Positions 1 to 27,800 of a stretch of 64,000 bases of DNA are shown here, piece by piece. Within the stretch, counting starts at the first letter, position 1; every line of letters starts with the position of its first letter. The notes under the pieces were generated by a model. That model saw only the letters and a list, made by a program, of their open reading frames with translations. It had not been told where the DNA came from and did no database searches. Both the position numbers and the translations under genes were made by a program. The stretch is from assembly GCA_963576735.1 (NCBI GenBank), contig OY755182.1, forward strand, positions 1,426,001 to 1,490,000, given 5' to 3'. This DNA comes from Bedellia somnulentella. Taxonomy: Eukaryota; Arthropoda; Insecta; Lepidoptera; Bedelliidae.

Positions 1-1315
1 GAAATGCCTCGCCTCCAAAATTTATCCGATCCATAAACGCATATGTATATGTTTTTTTCAACAGTAAAAATTGTTAACAATTTAAGTTTTACAAAATCAG
101 GACTCTAACTCCTTTGCAGTTTTGTGTAGAATCAATCACGCGTTTAGGTAAACCAACAAATATATTCAAAGAATCATAACAAATTGCATAGCAACGCGTG
201 TTGAGATATTTGTAGAATAAATCGTTCAACGATAAGTAATATCTGAGAATCAGGCAACTGCTCGCTTCGCTCCTTTTATTGGCATCCGACGGTCCCATGC
301 CAACCTAGTTAATGACTAAAATGCCGGTCACGGCAGAAAATACATGGTTCAGTAAGATTATTGCCAACAGGGAAGCGGAAACGCGAAACTTGTTGGCATA
401 AAAAAAAAAGTCAAAAAGTTTATTTTTCAAAATTAAGTTAAAAATTAACATTTTTTGAACGTCAATTTTTTTTAAATTTATCATTAGTCCGTTGCTTCGG
501 AAGGTGTTCGTAAAGAGAAGAAGCAACAAAGAAACTCTTTACATTCACATTTTTTCATTTTTTCAAAACATGGTTTGTACAATTTCAGTTTATTAACATG
601 TTTTTACTTTATAAAAGATTTTCTATGCGACAAAACCAAACGCTAGTTTGACATATTTAAAATAAATTGTCCATCACAAAAACCAATCACATAACGTGAG
701 AAGAAGACGAGAATGACGAAGAAGAAGAGCATGGCGGGGGTTAGTGAAGTAGCAACTACACCATGCACTATGGCAGGCTTACTGTCATTTTGATTATAAA
801 GCGTCAATTTCGAACAAACTTTACACAGGATAGTGACGCGGAAGAGTGTCGCCAGAACTTTAAAAAAAAAACTGAATAAAAATATTAAGTACTGTATAAA
901 AAATACTCAGAAATTAAGATGACATATTTTGTCACCAGAATGTTAAAACGCAAATATAATATTTATATTCATATTAATAATTTTGCTGGCATAAACATGA
1001 GAATCTGGAATGTCTCCAGACAGAAAAAATACTATTTACCCTTATTTTAGAAGTGTTTACTTAATTAAAAACTTGTGAAAAGGAGATTTCAGGTTTTTTA
1101 ATGTTATTACAAACATTACTTTGAAATAAATAAGAAAAATCCCCTGGGCCCTAATTTGGCCAGTTATAAAATATTGACTCTAATGTCACGTGATGTTAAG
1201 AAGTATTAGTTTCTCTGACATCTCTGTGGGGATTTACAGCGTTAACGTTTTAAGTTGAATCTTGGCTTTTTATATCAGTATTTTTTTCTAAATATATTTA
1301 ACTCTCCCCCCCCAG
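1..1315. other. Upstream intron of DCAF12, mostly unassigned
   Basis: This stretch precedes the first visible DCAF12 exon and ends in a pyrimidine tract and CAG acceptor at 1313-1315. It holds a LINE 3' UTR fragment (400-712, see its entry). A small open frame on the - strand at 89-298 resembles nothing I recognise. The rest is AT-rich with no supported gene. Confidence 0.5.
400..712 (-). repeat. 3' UTR fragment of a Jockey/CR1-like LINE
   Basis: About 310 bases nearly identical to 9672-10000, including AAGGTGTTCGTAAAGAGAAG and a run ending ATCACATAACG. The copy at 9672-10493 continues into RT-C-terminal coding sequence on the - strand. This one is therefore the 3' untranslated end of the same LINE family without coding sequence. 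Confidence 0.6.
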
Positions 1316-17823
<16,508 letters not shown>

Positions 17824-17887
17824 ATCTTATGACTATAGAATATGTATCCTTAATAGAGATTTGGGTGTCAATTTTGATTATGTATAA

Positions 17888-18044
17888 AATAAAATATTGT
17901 TTAAAGCGAGCCATATCCATTTTGTACCGACACTGTTTGCTTCCTCAACCCTTTAACGGACCTGTACAGATTATTAAATACTTGTGTGGCAAGAAAGCAT
18001 ATATTTTAATTTAAAAGATGTTTTTTTGTGTATATTAAAATAAA
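17888..18044 (+). promoter_or_regulatory. DCAF12 polyadenylation signals
   Basis: AATAAA occurs at 17888-17893 and again at 18039-18044, 65 and 216 bases after the DCAF12 stop codon. Either could end the transcript. The sequence between is AT-rich 3' UTR with no other gene. Confidence 0.5.
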
Positions 18045-18784
18045 GAATGACATGACGCTAATAAATTAAACAGACTGATGTATGATTTTATCAAAACAGA
18101 CAGATGTCTTCAGAAATAGCTAAACACATTGCTACGATGAAAGTGCCTGCCTCCCTCCTTATGACTTAGATTATGATTTGACTAAAATATAGATTTCTTT
18201 ATATGTAAACTAAATTGATGTTCTGTACAGTTTGATTAAAGTGAATCATATCCATTTTGTATCTACACCCATTAGGACGAAAATTGCTTGAGATATTTTA
18301 CAACAAGAAGCTCATTCTATGCCCTTCTTATGGGCAGCTATGTGACCATATGACATTGACCCTTTTGACTTTAGACTATATTTTATACTTTAACTCTTTT
18401 TAGGACATGGTAATGATTTAAAACCTCATCGACTTTCATTTGATGGCATAAGTTAAAGTTATGGTAGTAATTTACCAATGTCCTGTTAAGGGTAAAAAGG
18501 GATGAATGGGAGCCAATATTGCTTAACTTTAAATGAATTCGAAGTTTTTTGTACAGATTATTTGTTAAATGTCTGCTTCGTAAGAAGGCTTTGATTTTAA
18601 TTTACAGAAATGTCTGTGTATTTTCTGAAATCATAAACGAAGCACTAATAAAATATACACATATAAATGACCCTTTTAAATGAAACATCTATGATATTAG
18701 AAAATATACTGAAATGTCTTTACAATTACAATAAATAGAACAGGAAACTGTAAAACACACTTATGACCTCAAACTATGCCTTAG
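18045..18784. other. Region 3' of DCAF12 without a gene
   Basis: Apart from the decayed exon duplicates at 18110-18355, I see only AT-rich unassigned sequence here. Confidence 0.4.
18110..18355 (+). pseudogene. Decayed copies of the last DCAF12 exon and 3' UTR
   Basis: The text at 18122-18145 (ACACATTGCTACGATGAAAG) resembles the terminal coding exon (ACACATTGCTACGACGAAAG). Around 18235-18350 a second, more decayed stretch resembles the 3' UTR segment containing CATATCCATTTTGTA and then the exon end coding for the GGPLP...NYAG region. Both carry stops and indels. This suggests tandem duplication of the gene's 3' end followed by decay. Confidence 0.45.
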
Positions 18785-19075
18785 AATTTGAATGTTTTTG
18801 TTCATGAAAACCTCAAGTGGGGATTACATACATATACTCACGCCATTAGTTCCCATTGGGGTAGGCAGAGACTATCTGACTATAGACAAGTGGGGATTAT
18901 TACTTATAAATAAAGGAAAGAAAAAATAAAGGATAGAAGAATTTCGCGCTGGCAGCCATTGACAATATAGCTCAATTGGCAGAGCGACGGGGGCGTATAC
19001 CCGAGGTCGCGGGTTCGATTCCCGCCTGTGTCGAAATTTTTCTTTCTTTTGTTTATCCTTCATTTATTATGCCTT
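18785..19075 (+). mobile_element. Fold-back element with tRNA-like core (copy 3), carrying an RTE tail fragment
   Basis: Begins with GAATGTTTTTGTTCATGAAA as in copies 1 and 4. A short antisense RTE tail (18829-18880, GTTCCCATTGGGGTAGGCAG) is inserted, and GTGGGGATTATTACT resumes after it. The core at 18960-19035 has D-arm-like TAGCTCAATTGGCAGAGC and a perfect T-arm GCGGGTTCGATTCCCGC. The acceptor stem pairs in only four of seven positions and the anticodon stem does not fit, so it is not a working tRNA gene. Confidence 0.65.
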
Positions 19076-21040
19076 AGAATGGTAGTTAGAGCAAGTTAAA
19101 GTTTCAAATGGGACACAGTATGAGTCTTGACTATTGGATATATCTTAAATTTATTTATATATTTAATTGTGCCTCTGTGACCCTTTAATAATTATTAGTA
19201 TGAATTCTGGGGCAATATTATCTAAATATAAAAAATGACATCACAATTATATTTGTGGGGTATTAACTATAATATGCGATTTTGAGACAGAACTGCTCCT
19301 AGGGTTAATTTGTGAATATATTTCTTGGTTAAGTTGTATAATGTAGGTTGAGACCGTAAATATTGGAATGAATCTGCCCCGTTTTTTTTTTAATTACACA
19401 TTTTAATTTATTCCCAATAATTTTATCCTTTATGCCTAGAGGAAACTCGAAACTTATGGTCTTTATAAACATCATTTATTTTAAAATGGAAATATAAAAG
19501 TCGTAGCATGTTTTATTATAGTTTCATTATATTCATGAATTATGCTAAATTATTTCAAGTTACTAAAATATGTATTTAATTTTGAATTGTAACTAGTTTT
19601 GATACGATCCTTGATAATATTTACGGTTTTTGTGTGTAAATAGTTTATAAATTTGATTATTTATAGATTAGATTTAGTTTAGCGAAATTTTTTATATTTT
19701 AAAAGCACTTATGATCTTGGTATATTCAATTGAAAATTTAAGATAGGCTTATAAATACTCATTTTCCAAAATAAACATTTCAACTATTTAGTGAAGTATA
19801 ATTCAAGATTGTATTTTTCAATTAAAAGTCTGAGTTCCATTGTAAGAAGTATTGTTTCATCATATTATATTTCTCTTTATTTGAATTCTATGTATAACTT
19901 TTCAAAATGACATCCAATATTATAAAAATAAAATAAAAAGAATGATGATTTTCACACCAATTTTTAATTAAAACATTATACAAAATACACTTTGTAAGAG
20001 CCCAAAAAATGTTTTTATACTTATTGTTTCATACAGTTCCAATAAGTACTATAATTGTATAAAGTGTGCATATATTTTATAATATTGTAATAATCGTTTA
20101 TATGGGGTTATATTCTTTGTCATTATTTCGGGATATCTGAATAAGTATATAAAATATGATAAAAGAAGCTGTCCCATGTAAGTGCACTTTGAATGTATGA
20201 AAACGGCGAGTACTTGAATAAGGTATACATTGGTTTATACATAAACATAGGTTTAATAACAAAATATACAGAAAATGTTAAATGGGATCTTTCTGCATGC
20301 CGATATTGCCTTAAAGAAAATTTGACAATTTTATTCCAACATTGTTATTAAATCTATTTAGATGTAGAAAGGAAGCTATACTTAAGAGAATACACAGATT
20401 TTCATTTAATTACGTTTTCTATTTTGAAAGACTAGTTTAAAACATACAAAATTTACATGATTAACCAAATTGTATTTGTAAGCCTCGAATGACATGATTA
20501 ACACTTGACAAAAAAAATAACGTTTTTGCTATAACAATTGAATAAAACAAAGACACAATAACAAAAAAATATGTTAATCCTATTTAACATAAAAAATGAT
20601 AATTTTTGTAATCAAAAGTTTACGTATAGTTTCCTTGGTATGAGCATTGTATGAGCAATAATGAGAGCCAATAATACCTCGGTTAGCCTAGTTTGGACTT
20701 AGAAATAGCATGGTCGATATATTAATATAATTTGATAATGAAATTGTTGTTTTATTTCACTTTGATTGGGTGTTCAATCTAATATACAAAACTCACGTGT
20801 CACAGTTTTTGACACAAAACTCCTCTGAAATGGTTGAAGCGATTTCAATGAAATTTTGCATACACATTCGGTAGGTCTGAGAATAGGTTTATAAGTATTT
20901 TGATACTCCTAAGTGGTAAGGGTTGTTCACTTCGTACATTTTATTTTATCAATAAAAGAACCTAAAATTAATTTGTGACAAATAAATAAATAAAAATATT
21001 TATTTTCGGACAGCATTAAATCCATTGTGTTAGTAATCTT
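19076..21040. other. AT-rich intergenic sequence
   Basis: No gene is supported. At 20785-20945 a dispersed repeat segment (AAATTTTGCATACACATTCG, then GTAGGTCTGAGAATAGG) has a relative at 58085-58215. Confidence 0.4.
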
Positions 21041-21042
21041 AA

Positions 21043-21305
21043 AACTAGGTGTGTTGGTACTTATATTCTACTAAGGATTTAGTTATTTCAATTAAGTGGC
21101 CGATAAGTGGACAATCCCCACTATCGGCTATCGCCCTCAGGACGCCGTTGCTGCTGCCACGCACCCTGCGCAGTAGTGACGCGCCCTTCTTCCGCAGAAT
21201 AGTAGTGAAGCTATCTATTTCTGCAAACGCAAACATGGCTGAGGCACTACAGTAGCGCGGCAACCCCAACAGCGCCCGTAAGGCGTTGTTGTATTGGATG
21301 CACAA
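21043..21305 (-). mobile_element. Non-LTR retrotransposon C-terminal fragment
   Basis: On the - strand an open frame encodes YNNALRALLGLPRYCSASAM, KKGASLLRRVRGSSNGVLRA and a short end. This is the cysteine/arginine-rich tail seen after the RT of insect non-LTR elements. It is truncated at the 5' side. Confidence 0.5.
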
Positions 21306-21983
21306 AATGTTTGCCAGGTCAGCTAATAATACTTACCTTTTTGAAACAACAAGGGAATATATTTTGGAAGAAGTTTGCATTTAATTCTTGTGGCTGGTGA
21401 TACAAGATATATACATGCACGGCTACGATCACAAAAGGGGTTGACAGAGCTTCAGAATCAATGACACATAAGCAGTTTTGGTAGGTTACTCGAATAGAGA
21501 TAGGTGGTTAACCCTATATCAGGTATAGTATGTTTCATCGTCCGCTAAAATAATTTAAGTTTACGAGGAATCTTCATTAGCTTTCTCAATACTATTTAAA
21601 TTGCTGACATGTATAGTTTTAATAATTTGTTTGAAAATAACGAAAGAGAGAAATACTAAAGGAAACATCGTAATTCATCATTATAGACTCTGAAAGGACG
21701 CATACCTTCCTTACTCAAAAAATGTTTCATTCGATTAATGTTGTTTGGGGTGGGTGTGATGGTTGCGTCATTACTTGAATTAAGTATCTAAAATTGCCTT
21801 GCCCCACCATGTCTGTCTACGGCTAGTAGGTGTATTTGGTCCTGCAGTTGTCTCTGGAAATAACCCACTTTTTCTGAACACATTGGAAAAGACAAATTAG
21901 TGTAGGCCCTTTTCTAATTTTGTGTGCGAAATTCGAATAGAATAGTGTGCTATACATATATTACAGTATTGTTTTGTATTGAT
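21306..21983. other. Intergenic, nothing recognised
   Basis: AT-rich sequence with no gene or repeat I can name. Confidence 0.35.
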
Positions 21984-22135
21984 GTATTGCCGTGGAGTGC
22001 TGGCTTAGAATGTCACTACACATTTCTACCCACGGGTGTCGCTAGAGGCGATTAAGGGTATGGGACTTTTTTAAGTGGTTTTTGGGCGATGCGGTTGGAA
22101 ACCGATCACCAACAATACTTTATTGCTACCATCTC
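21984..22135 (+). mobile_element. RS element, 3'-truncated and diverged
   Basis: CCGTGGAGTGCTGGCTTAGA head through to the CTTTATTGCTACCATCT block, where similarity ends. Confidence 0.65.
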
Positions 22136-22634
22136 GTCTGTATTACCGTCTACTATTACTGGTGACATGCACGCACTCTAAGTGAAAAAAATCTAGTAAT
22201 GGTTCCATTTTCTGCCAAAATGAATCGTCTCTTTATATAGTAAGCCTTTAGAACTCCATAAAATAACAAAATTACGCCCAGTTATTGACCCTGCGTTTGA
22301 TAGATAACTACTAATAAGATTTTATTTCTTGTCAAATATGCAAAATTGATTTTTGATCGGTTTCTTGTATTGGAGTCGTATCATTGATATGAATGGAAAT
22401 TTAACTTTTTCTAAGAGTCTGTTTCGACAAGAGCTCCTGGTCTAGCTACCAAGAACGTTTGATATTTGTCGATAAATAATCCACACTTTAGAGTGCCTTA
22501 GAATTGGAACTACAACAAAGATTTACATATTTCTATATTGAATGAGTCTTAATTGGCGCTCCTCAATTTTCGTATTAATTAACTCTAAAATATTTTCTTC
22601 TTTATTTTGCTTCAATATCTTTGAATTGAAGTAC
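22136..22634. other. Intergenic, nothing recognised
   Basis: AT-rich sequence with only short spurious open frames. Confidence 0.35.
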
Positions 22635-22775
22635 TTATATAATAATAATAAACTCTTTATTGCACATTTACAAAAAAACAACAATTTCAAAAAAAAGATC
22701 GGTACAAAAGCCAAAGCACAACTGGCGGTCTTATCACTAAGAGCGATCTCTTCCAGACAACCCATCCAAAAAGAC
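22635..22775 (-). mobile_element. 3' end of a non-LTR element with (ATT)n tail
   Basis: Read on the - strand: GGGTTGTCTGGAAGAGATCG ... GTGCAATAAAGAGTTTATTATTATT. This is a typical lepidopteran retroelement 3' end with an AATAAA and a short-repeat tail. No coding part remains. Confidence 0.5.
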
Positions 22776-22859
22776 TATTAACATTGAGACATTATTATTA
22801 ATAAACTTACTTGATAATTATTTCTGTCGGGGACTATAAGTATAATAGATAGTAAGGAA

Positions 22860-23822
22860 CAGTTTATCTTTTACTGAAGTGCGAAAATACTCAAAATCTA
22901 GTACACAAGCAGAGTCAAAACAGGGAAGCAAAGAAACCAGTCCAGTAGTAACTAGATGAGAATGAATGCTTCGCGATGCCAAATTTAAGAGAAGTAGTAT
23001 GATTATCGAGTACTCGCTCGTTTCCACAAGAGACTGTCTCAACGTCTTTGTTTCTGGTCCACACCACGGCCTTGATGGCGCTATGGCGGCCGATCGCGGT
23101 TTCTTCGTTCATTCTTCCTTCTCACCTAGTAATTACTGAACTGGTTTCTTTGCTTCCCTGTTTGGACTCGGCTTGTGTACTCTTCTTCTTATTCGTTTCG
23201 CTCTTGTCAGAGCGGTCGTGGTCTTCATGAGGGAGGGTCGGGGGCTGCAGTTGCCCGTCTAATGATGTCTCGCCATCTGATCCGGTTCGCAGCATTTCTG
23301 GCACATTCATTTAATGGACTGCCCAGAGCAGATTTAATCTGGTCAGTCCATCGCATGGGTGATCTGCCACGTGGTCTCGTGCCTTCCACCTTTCCTTGAA
23401 CAACCAAGCGCTCAATGGAATCACCATTCCGCCTCGACACGTGTCCGAAGAACTTAAGTATGCGTGATTGCACCAGAGCAGATAGACGCTCCTTGATGCC
23501 AAGCTCCTGAAGTATGGACACATTTGTGCGATATTCGGTCCAGGATACTCCAAGCATTCGCCTCCAGCACCACATCTCCAGAGCATCTATCTTTTTCTTT
23601 TCTATTTCCCGCAGTGTCCACGTCTCGGCAGCATACAAAAATATGGGGAAGACAAGTGTTTTTACGAGCCGGGTCTTAGTTGCTTTTGTGATGTGTTTAT
23701 TCCGCCATAGTTTTTTTAGCTTATCCATGGCGCTCCTCGCTATTGCCATGCGTCTTTTGATGTCATCAACTTGCTTGTGTACTAGATTTTGAGTATTTTC
23801 GCTCTTCAGTAAAAGATAAACT
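22860..23822 (-). mobile_element. Rearranged LINE fragment bounded by inverted repeats
   Basis: The left border (from 22862, TTATCTTTTACTGAAGTGCG ... CTAGTACACAAG) is the inverted complement of the right border 23775-23822. A further inner stretch at 22900-22941 is complementary to 23139-23180. Between them, on the - strand, 23749-23225 encodes a non-LTR RT C-terminus (FPIFLYAAETWTLREIEKKK, MWCWRRMLGVSWTEYRTNVS, FFGHVSRRNGDSIERLVVQG). It is of a family distinct from the RTE at 46440. The fold-back borders suggest an inversion-duplication of one element. Confidence 0.55.
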
Positions 23823-23825
23823 TAC

Positions 23826-24086
23826 ATACATACATATACTCACGGCTATAAATTCCAAGAAGGGCTAGCCAGAGCTAAGGAACTAGAAGTTCCTCAGCCA
23901 CTTTTGGAAAGTTGAGTGGGGAAAAGATGGCTGCTGTGTAGTGTCGGCTTAGAATAACACTACCCCATTTCTGCCGGACACCCGGCGACTAACGATGGAT
24001 TTTTGGGCGATGCGGTTGGAGACCCATCACTAAAAACCTTTATTTTGCCATCTTTTCCCCACTCAACTTTCCAAAACTGGCTAAAA
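23826..24086. mobile_element. Two RS fragments head to head
   Basis: 23826-23931 is an antisense RS 3' half (CATATACTCACGGC to GGGGAAAAGATGG). It is joined at 23932 to a sense RS head that runs to CCAAAACTGGCTAAAAG. Neither part is complete. Confidence 0.7.
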
Positions 24087-24811
24087 GATAAACTTGCCTT
24101 TATTTTATTATCATTTCCCCCTAAAGCCGCGATGAAACCGCGTTAAGCTGTTGAACCGCATTAACCGCTAGTGCGTAGGAGCTTCGCTGAGTTAGCCAGA
24201 GTCATACAAAGTTCAGTTAGGTAAAGCAAAACCAAAACACGAAACAATCACTCTAAAACTGACTGACATTTGTTGGCATGAAGTTAGCGTATTTACATTA
24301 GAACCGATTTAGGATAAGATTCTACGCCTCCGGCATTCAAATCCAAGCACTACAACATAACAAATAATAAAAAAAACAACAATGCATAAAAAAGCATAAC
24401 TTTATTATTCAAACCATATTTTATAAGAGTTTAATTTATTCGTAGCTCTATCATAATTTCAGAAAGCAAATACTGAGCAACTTTATACAAATCAATGCAC
24501 CATCAAATACGGTTCTCATTTGAGATGAAAATGCTTTAAGTTAGATTTAATAAAACATGTGAGGATGACTACAATTATTTTGAACTTATTAATGTGACAG
24601 GTTTTAAATTTTTAGCTAAACAATTAATTAAATTCGCGTCATTTTGTGCTCAAGAATAAGTTACATTTTGAATCAAGTGATCTTTGAGTAAAAGAATAAG
24701 TACAAAAATATTACAAACTTTGTTCTAATATTAAATACAGAATTTAAACTAACAAAGCTCATATAATAAGGAGTTCTGAAGTAAACATTTCCAAGATACG
24801 ACCTTACTATT
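24087..24811. other. Intergenic / PDCD7 3' UTR
   Basis: On the - strand AATAAA signals lie at 24440-24435 and 24406-24401, about 370 to 410 bases after the PDCD7 stop. They are the probable end of that transcript. The rest is unassigned. Confidence 0.45.
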
Positions 24812-27800
24812 TTAATTATTGGGTGGTACCACCCATCCCATAGGGATTGAAGAGCCATTCTTATCAATATACTTGTCCCATTCCGACCTGAAATGAAAAA
24901 AAAAAATATTTACATACCTCCAAATGCTTAGATACTTATGGCCGTCTCAAATATTAATTGGAGGTTATTAAACATACATTCATACATACATATACTCACG
25001 GCTATATTTCCCTAGAAGGGGTAGCCAGAGCTAAGGAATTATAAATTCCTCAGCCACTTTTGGAAGTTGAGTGGGGAAAAGATGGTAAAAATAAAGGTTT
25101 TTGGTGATGGATGTCCAACCGTATCCCCCAAAAATCCAATAAAAAGCCCCAAAACCCTTAGTCGCCTCTTACGACACCCGTGGGTAGAAAGGGGTAGCGA
25201 CATTCTAAGCAGGCACTACACGGCATAATTAAACATGGCGTTATTAAACATGCAAAATAATTATTAAACCAACAACAGTTACGGTGGTTTCGTTGGATTA
25301 ATCAAATATCAGTATCACCTTGAAAATCCAGATTTTTATGGCGTGCGAGTGCGACAGCAATAGATGTTTAGAAGGGTTAGAAGAGATAGGGCCGAAATTA
25401 TCGTTCTCGATTTGAAGAATAGACCTCCTGATGTTGAGATTGCGGTGGAGAACTTTGAAGCATGCATGTCTTCAATATAGATGTAAAAACGAATTCCTCA
25501 GCCATGTCTTTTTATTAACTGAATACTCGACTTTTAGAAGAACGGGACGAAAACGTTTTAACTATTCGTAATTTAAAACTAAAAAATAATAATCTTTTAG
25601 AAAAAATTGTGTTGCTTCGTGAATCTTACGACATTTCTCAAGTGGAGCTAGAAAACCAGCAGATATTAATATTAAAGTATGAGGATCAGTGCGCAAAGCA
25701 TGAAGTTGCCTTAGAACGAATTCATATTCTGAATGAGCAGTTGGCAGAGGCACACGCTCAATTGGCGGAATTCCATAGAATACAGAATATTCACGAAGAC
25801 TCTCATGCAGTTTCTTTATGTGCCGAACTTGGGGCAGAATCATTATCTTCTATGAACTCTTTTAAATATTCGAAAAATTTCAGTCGTAAACAGTGTAAAA
25901 AATATAAATTAGTTAAAAACGTATATATAACACAAACAAAAGTCTTATAAGTATGAAAAATAGTATTAAATTCATAAACAAGTCTTACAGAAAAATTGAT
26001 TTACTAAACCAAATAGATAGTTTGAATGATAAACTGAGTGAGATGATTGTTAGTCAGGAAGATCTGCATTTAAGATACAAACATATCGGCAGTCTTATAG
26101 ACAAAGAGACGGTTACTCTGGATAGTCATATTACCTTATCTAGCGTTATATCTCAGTCACCCCAACCACAACCAAGTAATGGGATTACATTACCAGCTGT
26201 TAGCACGCCGCCGCCGGCAAACAGAACATTAGTAATTTCGGACGGCATGGCCGTAGGTTTTGGCGAAATACTAAATAAGTATCTTAATCAACAGGTTATT
26301 AACCATTGCTATACGGGTGCAAACTTTAATTATATAGTAGAACGAATATTATTAGGCACTTATGACGAATATACAACGATTGTCGTACTGGTCGGCAATA
26401 GTATAGGATTAAATAAGTATTTATTAAATAAAAGTATAAATTAACTTTTGGAGATACAAAAAATATACAAATGTAAATTTATATTTTGTACCTTTCCATA
26501 CTTACTTAATATGAATAAGCAGAATGACAATATTCATATTATGAATAATCTAATATGTCACGTGACATGTTGTCCAAGCGACAATTTATTTTGTTTGGAT
26601 TTGAATAAGTTTTTACCTTATTCAAATTCTCGACTGGGTACTGTATACATACCCTTAAATCAAAAGCGGAACATTGCTAAATTATTAGCATATAATATAT
26701 CTGACCCCCATATATTTAATATAAGGGGAAACTTACTTCTAGTATGCGATGGTGGAAACCATAATTTAAACTTTTAAGAGTGACAATGGAAGAGCCTCCT
26801 GTCGTCCTTAAGTCGTCACCTAATATCAATATTGTAAACAAGGAAGGAGGTTCTTCTGGCAATATAACTAAAAAGAATACTTTACAAGGAGTCTCCCAGT
26901 TTAAACTTGTATGTCAAAATACTCAGGGGTTTTCTTGTAAAGAATTAGAAATAGAATTATTTTTGGAAAAATATGAAATAAATTGTTTATGTGTTACTGA
27001 ACACTGGCTTAAGAATTGCGAACTCATATTTGGTTTTGAAAACTATTATTTAGCTAGCAACTACTGCCGCAATTCTAAAGCCTGTGGTGGCTCCGCTATA
27101 TTTTTAAAAAATAATATTAAATCAAAAATTCGTCATGATATTGTAAAGTTAAGCGTTGAGCAAGTCGTGGAATTATCCTGCATAGAGTTAAAAAACTATT
27201 TCTTAGTATGTGTGTATCGACCCCCTTATAACCAAAATTGTGATAAATTCGAAAATGTAATGGAAGATGTATTAAGCAAAGTTTTCAGGAATAAAAAACG
27301 TATAATAATATGTGGAGACTTCAATGTGGATCTCCTACAAGACAGTTATCTTAAAACACGATTGATGAGTTTATTCCAATCGTTCAATTTAGAAAATTTA
27401 TTCTTGGAACCGACTAGAATCAAAACATGTTTAGATAATGTATTTACTAATGCAGATTTTTCAAGTAAAAGTGTTATAAATAAACTAAAGTCTGATCACA
27501 GCGGCCTTTTTGTTAGCTTTCCTCTAGAGATACCAGAACCAAAAATTGTTATTAAAAAAAGGCATATTACTGCTAGTAAAGTAGAAAAATATATAAATAT
27601 AATAAGCTCTAAGTTGCCTACATGTACAATTGATAAAAACCCAAATACTAGCTATGATATTTTTTATAACGTTCTGATAAATGAGTTTAATAAAGTTTTT
27701 AATGTAAAAAATGTAACTATTACCAGTAAATTTAAGTTTTGTGAGTGGGCAACTCCAAGTATTTATAGATCGAGAGAAAAACTCTTCGATTTATATGATC

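Noticed and set aside
18960..19035. A tRNA gene
   Set aside because: The T-arm is perfect, but only four of seven acceptor pairs form, the anticodon stem fails, and the same core recurs inside other repeats. It is tRNA-derived, not a functional tRNA.
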